Source: Wuchereria bancrofti
Taxonomy: Eukaryota > Nematoda > Chromadorea > Rhabditida > Onchocercidae
Length of the DNA stretch: 64,000 nucleotides
NCBI GenBank assembly: GCA_005281725.1
Contig: SSBO01000012.1
Span: 2,834,194-2,898,193, forward strand
Direction: 5' to 3'
In this document: positions 13,401 through 23,861 of the stretch, one piece after another
Position numbering within the stretch: position 1 is the stretch's first letter
Layout of the letters: every line of letters starts with the position of its first letter
The notes under the pieces: model-generated
Seen by the model: the letters and a program-made list of their open reading frames with translations, nothing else
What the model was told of the DNA's origin: nothing
The model's database searches: none
Translations under genes and position numbers: made by a program

Positions 13401-16400
13401 AGGTCACCCGACGTATAAGCTGCCTTTCTTCGCCTGATAAATTAAAGAATAGTGAAGGTTCAATAACGATGTATGGTGCACGTTGCATATCTTCTGTTGC
13501 AAAAGGCGAAACATCTGACGGTTTAATATATGGCCATGGTAGCATTACCCTGATGTTAGTCTTCATACTTTTTTAGGAGAACCTTTGCTTTTGATATTGT
13601 GTTTTTTACTACTTTGACAGTTTGCATATGGTTATGATAAAAACTGTGTCCAAATTTTTTCAGCCCGGATTCTTTTCTTAGTTTAGATGACAGGTGGCGT
13701 TCGGAGAGAAATTTGACGAAGAAACTTATCGATTTAGGGAAGGTAACATCTCCCGTATTTTCTTCATTTTTATACCATCGACTCATAAATCCTTTGCGAG
13801 GACCGGGGAACATCTTAAATGACAGTTGTTGACATTCAGAAAATGCATATGAGCCCATTCGTACGCATGTCGATTGTGCCGGATAATAGTGGGGAATCGA
13901 GTTCATCAGAAGACGATGATGAAACAAGAAGTTGTTCAAGTACGTACATAATTTAATCTTCATGGCAAGCTTGTGTGTGATTTTGTAAAATTGGACTATT
14001 ATCTTTTTTTTTTTTTTTTTGAAATGAAATAGAACCATGCCTCCAGAGATAAATTAATTTAGGTTTTGCCACATCCGTTTCAACAGGTTGTATAGACCAT
14101 TGTCATCAGACCAGTGAGATGTCAGCAAAGGAGTCCATACACAGCTTTGCATCAGCAGAAACCGGACTTCAAAGAGATGACAGTGTAGTCCATTTTATTC
14201 TAATAAAAATGTTTTCTCATTCCTATTTAAATTATTCAACACGAAAGTGTTGCATATTTTAAAACATTTATTTTCCAGGGTTTTGAAGAGTATATGAAAT
14301 CACGGTTCAAGCGAGAAATGTCGCTAAAATTTCCTAAGCAAATATGGTATGCTTTGTTTCATTTTTTGGTAGCTGGACTGTATGTCTATGTTGCATAAAT
14401 TTGTATACTGTCTGTTTATGTTTTATAGCTATCGCTTTATCACGAGGTACAATGACGAACCGAATACTAGTTTTCCGGAAAGCAAGCATCTACTTTGTTC
14501 CGAAACTTCAGATTTGGTAAAAAGTGAGCTGCTGAATTCAAATGCTAGCGTTGAAACTGCTATAAATGGTAGTAGAAGTCAGTTTTTCTTTTTTTTGGAA
14601 TTGAAGAGTATATTATTTCATTTTTAGGAAATAATATTCTGTTGTATACATGAAACAATTTTAGGACATTGTTCTCCGTTGAAAGAAGTTTCTCCAGGAA
14701 AAGTTTTAAATGGACGATTATTTTCCAAACCTCTGACTTCACCTAAATCTTCACCAAAGTCAGTTCCATCATCGCCTACTAAATATCGTTTGGATGTTCC
14801 ACGTCGAGATAAACCCTTGGCTGCTATGGTTGATAGTTTAGCATCCAAATTTGAGAAATGTTCTAAAATTGTGCCGCCCAAATCTGTTGCTCCTGACGAT
14901 AAAGTAACTGTTTTTAATATCTTTTAGTAGATTCTTTTTGTAAATTTAATTATTAATTCAGCCTTCAGATCTGGTAATCCAAGCAGTATGTCTGCTATTT
15001 TCAGGTTACAGTTCCCGAACTGCATTATGAAGGATATCCCGAACCAGATGGTAATGGAATCGTTACACGCTTTGTTTCTCCGGCCAACAAATGTTTTTTC
15101 TGCCTTGGAACATTTCCTGATATGTTTGCTTTGCTACTTCACATGAGAACAAGTTACCCACGACTTGACATAGTATACAGAGTGCGTTCTTAAATTTTTT
15201 TATAACAATTTTTAAGTGAGGTTATTGAACACTATATATTTTATTAGTTGGATGTTTTCTTCATTCTGTTGTCAGAATATGTATAACTATTGAGTGAAAT
15301 TTGCATTTTTGATTTGGATAATTCCATGTTTCGTTCGATTTAAGCTGTATTAAATTAATTTAATATAAGTTGGATTAATTTATATTAATTGCTTGTGTAG
15401 GGTGACGCACGACAGACAGCTGTTATAAATAACAGTGCACCGGTTTTCATTGATGTGTTCGTTCGCAAACATTTCGACGGCTCGTATGAAGGTTCATTGG
15501 TTCGGCAGTACACGACTTCTCGTAATAGAGTTATACCACAGCACTGTATTCCCAGCGATCGTCTCACTTACATTGTTCACAAGTTAGTTTTTTAACCTTT
15601 TCAAACATTTTTTTGAATCTAGAAGAGCAGTTCATCATTGTTTCAGAGTTGAAGCAAGAGCTATTCGTAAAATGCCAAAGGATCTTAGCATTTTTTTCAT
15701 GCAAGCTGATCGAGAAAGACGTGCTACAAAGGGAAATAATGCGTAAGCTCTTTATTGTTAAACATTTCTTCCGGCGTAAATAAAGTGCATGTAATTCCTG
15801 CTTGGATAAAATGATCCATTTTTATAATTTTTATTAACATGGCAAGTTACTTGTAGAGCATATTTCGGATTCCGCAGCAGACACCCTTTAATGAAATGCA
15901 CGCAGATATCAACGAAGCAGACGGATCAAGAATGGTTACGAGAATTCATTATCAGAGCAAGTATTGCAGCTTCTTTTAATGCCATTTTGTGCAAAATTTA
16001 CAAAATTTTTAATGCTTGAGTATACAAACATGTCACTCGATATTATTTCTTTTTAGCAAATTGAAGATTTTCTCGATTTGTCACGTGTTGAGAAGGATTT
16101 TATGTCGTTGTGGAGTATTTTTCTTCTCAATCTTAATCACAAGCCACTTGGTCGTTGTCACACATATCGCACTTGCGTAAGTGTATTTCGATGCTTTTAA
16201 TTAGAGTTTTTTTTTTTTTTACGCGCAGGTCATTTTTCATAGCTTGATATATTTATCGAAGATTTGAGTTTTGTGTAATTGTTTATTGAAAATTTGGCAT
16301 ATTTTCCAGCGACTTTTCCTGCAAAAGCATCGGCAGGATATCTTGCAAAATAATTTTCAAAATGCTTGGGTATTTCATCTCACTGCTTTACATGAAAAAG

Positions 16401-17126
16401 AGGCGTTGGATACAGACGAAGTGTATGACTTGACGATGCGTTTAAAAGATAATTATGACCCCAATACGGACGTTCGTCATGTGGTCTATGCGTAAGTGTA
16501 ATCGTGATCAGATTCTGTTCGGATTTTGGAACATTGTTTGTGGGAATTATTTTCAGTTTTTCTGAAGATTGCTTTTATTTGCTTTTTAGTACACGTGCAC
16601 GATTAGAAGCAGCAGCTTCTAGTGCAAAACGAGAACCTCCAGCTTGGCAGAAAGAACCAGTACATGGGCCCAAAATTTCAATACTAAGGAGTTCATCCGT
16701 TGCGCGTCTGTCATCTCTAGAGCCGAATTCTGATAACGAAGTTTGATTTCGCGGAGAATTTCATTATGAAAATTTTGTTACCTTATGGTTTTACTATTTT
16801 TGTCTGTTTCAGGATATGTTCAAAAAATTCATGAACGATTCTGGTCGCAAAGAGAGGCGAAGTAGTAGCTGTTCAGTAGATGAGCCTAGCCGAGTAAGTG
16901 ATTTTGTTTACAAAATGTTTATTCATGCATCTGTTTGTCTCATCTGGTAATATTTGTCATATCTGCACGAGAAACACTTCTTTTTCCTTTATTTTTGTCA
17001 GTACTGGTTTTCATTTGTTTTCTTCAGCATTCAACAAGTCGTCGTCAACGTGAACCTGATTGTTCGAAGTATCTGACAACACCTCGTGCTACGCAACCAC
17101 CGAAGTGGTTATCATTTGCCGAATAA
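10439..17126 (+). CDS. SUZ12 homologue, Polycomb repressive complex 2 subunit
   Basis: Twenty-eight exons join in phase into about 1,140-1,150 residues. They begin at 10439, 10576, 10922, 11207, 11423, 11574, 11768, 12010, 12308, 12558, 12738, 12976, 13403, 13664, 13840, 14087, 14279, 14429, 14665, 15005, 15401, 15647, 15857, 16057, 16310, 16590, 16813 and 17028. The start is MSPEKGNTRCQA. A basic K/R patch follows, then a region like the SUZ12 N-terminal part (EAIRLYRYM-type segment at 11768-11880, here KAIRLYRYMSLPD). The zinc finger (15059-15164) begins CFFC. After it come HFDGSYEG and SRNRVIP, matching the human SUZ12 YDGSYAG and SRNG segment. The VEFS box (15857-16491) contains EWLREFIIR, IEDFLDLSRVEKDFMSLW and NNFQNAWVFHL. 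SUZ12 holds EZH2 and RbAp46/48 together in PRC2, the H3K27 methyltransferase, in the nucleus. A serine-rich tail extends past the VEFS box. The fourth zinc ligand is Tyr instead of His. One intron is GC-AG. The junction at 11394-11423 is doubtful. The end of the 11423 exon is also open: 11497, 11515 and 11524 all keep frame. Confidence 0.9.
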
Positions 17127-18214
17127 CTTTTCTGCTCATAAATTTCACTTTCTACAATACGGTAAACTTCGATGTAGTTATACCATCCAGCTTCGTTATA
17201 TCTTGTCATTATTTACCAATCTTAAGTCAGCAGTGAGACTGGGCAGAGGCTTTCACCAAGAAACTTTCATAATTTTAAAAATACTTTTCTAGCTAGGTCA
17301 ATTTTTCGCATTTTCTTGATGTTTTTGAAATTTTGTTTTCCTAGCTTTTTTGTCTGAACAAACAGAACACAAATTTTTTTCGAACATGTCCTTACACGAG
17401 GTAACATCTTCCATTTATTGGCTAGAGTTCGATTGGATCCATAATTAAATTTCGCCGTTTAACTGCTAATTCCTTATTAGGGAAGGTTTAGGCATTCAGC
17501 AAACAGTAGCAGGTCTCAGTTAATTAAGGATATTTAGTCTTATGTATTTGGCAATTAGCCTTTTTGGTTTACTTAATGACAATTTTTTTTTTCATTAGTG
17601 AAACGCAAAAAACTGAAAGCTGTAGGCAAATGAAAGCATCAGAACTAATACGTAATACTGATTGGCTTAGTGAAACTTTTTTCAGGGTTGAATCATTTTA
17701 TGAATATGACGCACTGTTAATCATTTATGCAGGATCGCTGTCAAAAAACTGCCTTGCAATTTTTTTGCAGTCTTTCTTTGATAGGCAATGCTGACAATTT
17801 AACATTTAGTATCTATGGTTCTTGTGTAATGCTTTTGTAAGCTGAAACAATAGTTAACGTCTATCCGTTTTGCTTCGATATTAACAATATTGCTGTCTAC
17901 TTTTTTTTTTATTTTGTAATATTTGTATTTTTTGTCTTTTTATTTCGTAATATTTGTATTTCTTTGTCTTTTCATTTTGTGCTATTTGTACTTTTTTTTT
18001 TCATTTTAGAATATTTCACACAGTTTGATCTACGAAAAAATCGCTACTCTTTCGGGAGGAGGGTGAGAGAGGATTGGAAACTGTAAAGTGACAGCGATAC
18101 GGAGTCTTTCAAATTATTTTTTGGCCATTATTTATTTATTTTTCCTATTCTTTGTGTCATAGTTCCCTATTGTCGTTTAAAATTCGTTTTCATTTCATCA
18201 AGATATTAATTTAT
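17127..18214. other. Intergenic, between convergent gene ends
   Basis: This stretch lies between the SUZ12 stop codon and the candidate minus-strand terminal exon. It should contain the SUZ12 3' untranslated region, although I see no clear AATAAA close to the stop. TTTATT copies near 18129-18137 could be minus-strand poly(A) signals. The short plus-strand frames here have no family features. Confidence 0.4.
17901..18017. repeat. Imperfect T-rich tandem array, unit about 31 bp
   Basis: Three to four degenerate units share the core TAATATTTGTATTT followed by TTTGTCTTTT. Unit starts fall near 17911, 17941 and 17973. The later units diverge (GCTATTTGTA, AGAATATTT). The array is non-coding and lies in the 3' region of SUZ12. 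It probably arose by slippage. Confidence 0.65.
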
Positions 18215-18423
18215 TCATCCCATAAAATTAAATGGTTCATCTAAATTGTGGTTGACATTCGCACTTTTTAAGTGTACCGGTAACGTTTCAGGCTTTTGAA
18301 GTCCATACTCATATCTATCTCTTAAATTTGCCAGTCTCGGCATCGTTTTATTTCTGTTGTTTATTTCTCTACTTTGATGATATTTTGCAAACGATGTCTT
18401 TAACTTATAATTCACCCCAAGGG
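18215..18423 (-). CDS. Possible terminal exon of an unidentified protein
   Basis: Behind a good ATTTCAG acceptor (18429-18424 on the minus strand) there are 68 open codons ending in TGA at 18215. The product contains MPRLANLRDRYEYGLQ, then ETLPVHLK, and ends DEPFNFMG. The amino-acid mix is balanced, unlike the F/L/I/K/N-rich products of chance frames here. TTTATT copies about 80 bases beyond the stop would serve as poly(A) signals. The exon needs one base from an upstream exon. The open frame at 18643-18852 on the same strand looks similar in style but offers no donor in the right phase before its stop, so I could not join them. The family is not recognised and the exon may be chance. Confidence 0.3.
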
Positions 18424-19107
18424 CTGAAATCATGAATAGATTGTGAATATCGTTTACAATATTATTGTATTAGTGTGTTTCGTACACATATTGCGCTCTG
18501 TTGTTGTAGGATACCAACATTGTTTTATTCTATCAAATTGTGCAAAATTCAGGTGTTTTATTTCATTTTATATTGTTTATTTCGTGTCGTACTAATGAAT
18601 TGGCAGTTCGCCAAATTTTATTGTGTTACAGTCTAGGGAATTCTATTTATATATTGTTTGTTGTCTAAAAGTGTTGGGCTTCTGATCTCTAATTTTATTG
18701 AAAAGTTCCACTAATGAAAATTTGTGATCAGTATCTTTTCTTGTCAGAAGCATTTCAAATTTCTCAACTTTTAATATAGAATGAGTAATAGAGCTTTCTC
18801 TTGAAGAGACTTTTGCGATTTGTTTTAATAATTTTTGCTTCATACCGCACAATCAAAGGTGCTAGAAACCTCCATTAAAGTTGGAAAGTCATTTATGGAT
18901 AAGATATTTACAGTTGAAGTTTCTTTTGGACTATTCCGAATCTGAACGTTTAGTATTTAAAGCTTCGGTTACGAATTCATTTGATAAATATGAAAGTGTT
19001 TGAACTTTTTTGAGTTGAGAAGTTTGCATATAAGCAGTGAGGTTTTACTCATCAGTTATTGAGTCCCTTCGTTATGATGAAGTGACGGATGTCTATTGCT
19101 CACCCGA

Positions 19108-19277
19108 CACTTCTAAAGTCTAAAAGAAATCACATGAAATTTCAGAACTGGATGAAACTATTCATGACTTTATATTAGACCATTATTTTTATACCCCTTA
19201 AGAGCCCATTTAATCGTAAATGGAATCTTCTCTTCTTTACACTTCTGAAGTTTAAGAAAAATCACATGAAATTTCAG
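19108..19277. repeat. Dispersed direct repeat, two copies about 130 bp apart
   Basis: The copies at 19108-19145 and 19240-19277 share ATCACATGAAATTTCAG and a preceding CACTTCT-AAGT-TAA segment, with about five mismatches over 38 bases. Related phrases (TTGGACTATTC, AGACCATTAT, AGAACCATTATT) recur irregularly from 18.9 to 19.7 kb. This suggests a family of old, decayed copies in this block. No open frame is associated with it. Confidence 0.55.
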
Positions 19278-22200
19278 TGTTGACAGGTGGGAACCTTCAT
19301 GAAAGTTGATACTAAACAATCAAATTTATATGTAGCATATAGTTGGACCATTACCGTAAGGTATAACGGTGCCTTGTATATTGAAGCAGTTATGCGAATA
19401 TTTCCTAGCGTTGACGATGCTCTAAAGAAGGTTACTGTTATCTACTGAAAATCTGATTCTGACAAGAAATTTGATATATCCAGTTTGCCTGTCGGTTAAC
19501 ATGTTCCATGTTGGATTTAAAGTAGAACCATTATTCCTCTATAGTTCTATCCACAGACATAGTATATATAATGCGTTTTTTTCTTGGTGATTCCAAAAAA
19601 TCTGTTGATGTGTCACTTGAAATGCGGTTATCTGTTGGACTATTCTGAGACTAATTGTTTTGTAAAGAATAAAAGCATAAATTTTTTGAGCTTATATATT
19701 GTGTTGGATTTGAGAAATAAGAATTTTAGTTATATATCCATTTGTTGTGGGTCATTGAAAAGTGATGAAGTAGTTTGTCGTAGTTTCGAGTACAGCTGTG
19801 CTGTAATAATGTGTATTAGGAAGTGTATAGATTAATAGAAAAGTCAAGTAGGATAATCCCGAGGGCATGATATAATTGAAGTCAGTCTTAGTGGGCCATT
19901 GATGAACTGATTTAACAGATGAGTATTCTAATTTTTAAGAATTACTTTGAACTGGGTTGTGTTCATAGCTAACACGAGGTATATGAAATGGTTATTTTTT
20001 GGTTCGTCACAATTTCTTGTGAATACAAGTTGAAAAACTTCGAATATGCATACATAGAATTTCCAACAACATCAATAACAATATACACAAGGTCATTATG
20101 ATTTTTGGTGTGAGGGATTACATACTAAGCACAGAATTATCAAACTTTTCTTACCTTAGCTACCTATTTCCATTGCCGATTGGCAACTTACTAAGAGCAG
20201 TGTTCTATCAAAAGCAAAGTGCAAGCTACAAGTCATTCCCTTTCCAATTTCATTACGAAAAATATATTCCAAAGCTAATCGAAAATAAGTTTTCAGAAAT
20301 GGATCACCCAATAAATTCTACAAAAAGTTCGTCAACAAATAAAATAAAATTTTAACATAGTGTTCTTTCCCAACAAAGTAGTCTTTCTGAATGAATGTTT
20401 TAGTGGATAAGAAGTGATAAGAAATGGTGCGAGCGAATCAAATTCATTATTTGTTCAGTATCATGGGCTATTGGCTTTGTAGTTATGAAACGAAACTAAA
20501 ATGATAGAACACATTGAATGGAGAAAAGAATGAATGGAAGATCTCTGTGAACCAGTTTTCCATTTGTTTAACGCATAATTTCTTCCTTTAAACAGCATTT
20601 AGGTAAGAATAACCCAATTTTACAGGAATAAAATATTGATGAAATATTACTTACTAATTTAGATATATCAACAAAATGGGTTGCAATAGTCATTAACTAT
20701 CACTTTTTTAATCGCTATTGCATGCAAATGAAAATCAATGTAGTGAAAGACATTTATCGGGTTTTAATTGGTTATAACATCTTAATTCTAAAACTCCTTA
20801 GAAATGATAGTTATTTTCTTATTAGCCATTTCAACCACTTCTTTTTACTAACAGTCTGAAGTGTAGCTCACAAATTATTTTGACAGCACGGTGTGAAGAT
20901 GTAATGTTCTTCAACCCGATTTATATAATTAGCTTAATTAAGCAATATGAAATCAATCGATATGCACAATTGTCGAAAATATATTTAAAAAAGAAAAAAA
21001 AAACCGTTTAGTAATGAAGTGAGAAAACTTTTACATATATATATGAAAAAAATGAGGTGAAATAAGTCTTTAGTTCGCTTATGCTATTGATACCTTAAAG
21101 GAGTTTATTTAAAGTAACTGGCACCCAAAAGCATATATACGAGCATACAACCAGCATTGTCAACTATTTTCCAATAAGAAAACAAGTAAAAAAGAGACCT
21201 TCAAAGTGAAGGCATGAATCAGGAAAAATCCTCTTATTTTCGAGATTTATATGAAAGCGATAATGATGAAAGATAATGCTGACAGTACTGTTGAGCACTA
21301 GGGAAGTATTTCCTCATCAGCAGTTTGATTTAAGTACTTCAGTATAGTATTATGGCGTGGGAATCCTCTTTCTAAAACCGTGTTTCATCTATCATTTCAT
21401 TTTTGGCATGTGTGATAATCAGAATTAAAAGTAGGAATGCAAGATTGGAAATAATTGTTTTGCTCTGTGATTCTATCCTGGCAATTCTTATTTATCGATT
21501 TGTTTACGATTTCTTCATTATTTGTTTGCCTTCTTTTTCTACTGTAGTCCAACGGTATAGTATTATTAGGTGCTATTCAAAATTCGGTAATAAACATTTC
21601 ATGGGTTTCCTCTTTCAGCTCATTACTCCGCTAATATCATAAATTTCTTAAACAAGGAACTAAATTTTCTAAGTTTTTCGTGCTTGTTCTTTCTTACTTA
21701 AATCTCCAAATGCTTTTCTTGTTTCCATGATTAGATTACTGAGCTATTTGGTAGCTGTATATTGACTTGCGTGATACTCTTATCTATTTTTTTAAAAAGA
21801 AAGGAAAGAAAAAAATTAGAAGCAAATTTAATATTTTATGAACTGTTTTTTCTCAAATATCTAATGGACTAAGCTAATCAAAACATCTCAAATTTGTGCT
21901 CCATAATGAATCATTTTTTAGTATAAGGCTTAACTGCCGACATGGACTGATTTTCAAATATGTTTCTTAAAGAACAGCTAGTACTTCGCTATTTTAATTA
22001 ACATCGGAAAATTCGATTTCCCAAGAAATTCAACTTAGAGGCTTCATTAATTTGCGGGAATATCAAAGCTAAATTGTGTGGAAGTAAATCAAGAGCAATA
22101 TTGGTTAGTCTCTAACACTTGAAACTATCAGTATAAGGGACAGAAGACTACATTCGATGTAACATGCCATCATTATGAAGGAAGAATTTGCGTAAGAAGA

Positions 22201-22499
22201 TACATCGTCACAATTTGTAGCATTCTTGTTTGCTATTAGCATGCAGTTTTTTAATGACCGCTCGAGAAATTGAGTGCAGGTAGATATTATCTGCGTTGTT
22301 CACAAAATACATTCATCTCCCTTACATTCTTGTTCACATGTCATCATTGATTACTACTATCATATCTCCTTTCAGTATATGAAATTAGGAGGTGGGAAGA
22401 AGGGTTTGTAGAAGGGTTCAACAGTGTTCTTCATTTACGGCGTAACGATGCTGATTGCTACCAAGGGACTGCGGACAACCAAATGTCCACTTCACTCTG

Positions 22500-22830
22500 T
22501 CGATATCACTAGTTCCCGAAGGAGCAAATAATTAAGGAACACCAGTGGTGGTAGCAGTAAATACTATATGCACTCGCTCGCGTGTACTATGTTGAATTTC
22601 AATATGCATTGGACGGAAGGGTTGACGATCAGAGTGTGTAGAGTGGAATAGAGGATGAGGAATGGGACGGACGGACCGTTGGGTGTCGACCCCAAGGACA
22701 GGCGCTTCTTCCGCTTTGCTTCTGCCAACGAGAAGTGGCAATGGCGGCAGCTTTAACTCAACACACTCCTCTTTCTCGGACATCTCGATCCTCATTCTCC
22801 CTCAGCTATAATCTCATGCAGCAAGCTGTT
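22500..22830. promoter_or_regulatory. GC-richer island upstream of tincar
   Basis: Base composition rises sharply here compared with the flanks. The island includes GGACGGACGGACCG at 22666-22679. It lies about 1.0-1.3 kb before the tincar start codon and is a reasonable place for its promoter or a non-coding first exon. The same 14-base string occurs in another island inside the ctbp-1 gene. No start site can be fixed from sequence alone. Confidence 0.35.
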
Positions 22831-23861
22831 TGTGTTAACAGCAGGGCAGCGCTATGGTCACTTTACTCTCGCAAAATCACAAATGTTTTCTTCCCACTTC
22901 GTCTATGCTTATTGGCATTTCGTTGTGTTTCAGCTGAAAATTTCCTTTTCAAACATGTACGATGTAGAACGTCTTCTTCACGCAGTTTGTTGCTTCGCAA
23001 ACTGCAAATTCCTTATTACTTTGCTTCCATTTTCCTACCTGTCTATATTATTTTGCAAGGCTTATCAGTCACTCAGTGCATTCCCCTTACATCCATCTTT
23101 CTTTTTTCCGACTGTAACGATACTTATTATTGTTTCATTTTTAAGCTGTAACAGTCATTCATACCTTTAATTAAATTTTCATGGTCTCCAATAAATAATT
23201 AATCATTATGCTTCATTCGTTTATCTTGCTTTTTCTGATTTACATTAACCGATAAATTAGCTCAGTTTAAAAATTCACTAAAATAGGTGAATTGGCATAT
23301 TTGAAGCATTTACTGTCATCAAGAAAAAGAAACGGTTGCCGTACACTGCTTTATTTCTACTTTTCAGAGTCTATTAATGTTATGTGGTTTTTTTTTATCA
23401 GAGTCACACGTTCATCATTGTTTCCCTTCCTTCCATCTTGTTTTCTGCGAAATCATGTCTAATAATTATTATTCGTGGATTGGTAATAATTATGCAACAA
23501 ATTTTCAGATTACTTGAATGGATTAATTTAAAAGTAACGGCTAATTATAATTTGCTGAAACGCCTTAATATACTGTATTTATTGAACACAATTGATTTCT
23601 GATGTTAGCATATGCTGAATGCTGTCATCCATTAATTACTTCTGGAAAATAACATTATGGAATTTTAAACGAAATGAATGAAACTTCAAATCATATGAAG
23701 AATTAGATAGTATGCCTACTGCAGTCATTTTCCGGTATTTCAGTCGAATGAGAAAAAAGTGATGAAAATTTCGTTACAACCAAAAGAAATGATTGAAATA
23801 GTTATCAGCTGAAAGCTTTATTGCGCCATCTTTAACTGTATTGCTTCCACATACATCTACA

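Larger units (their letters stand above)
18424..23861. other. Intergenic region with decayed repeats and a GC island
   Basis: No gene was assembled in this 5.4 kb. Positions 18.9-19.9 kb carry decayed repeat copies (see 19108-19277). Positions 22.4-22.9 kb form a GC-richer island about 1 kb before the tincar start. Open frames at 19584, 20098 and 21403 (plus) have no exon partners or motifs. A minus-strand frame at 22532-22795 and plus frames at 22735-23170 arise from the island and are not supported as coding. Confidence 0.45.

Noticed and set aside
13556..14038. 160-codon minus-strand open frame, the longest in the window
   Set aside because: It lies antisense to several phase-consistent SUZ12 exons and begins in a poly-T tract.
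18643..18852. Minus-strand frame with a lysine-rich product
   Set aside because: It begins at a non-ATG codon, and no donor in the right phase joins it to the exon at 18215-18423. It is kept only as a remark.
22532..23170. Overlapping open frames on both strands in the GC island
   Set aside because: Higher GC content lowers stop-codon frequency, so open frames on both strands are expected; no motif or splice chain supports any of them.
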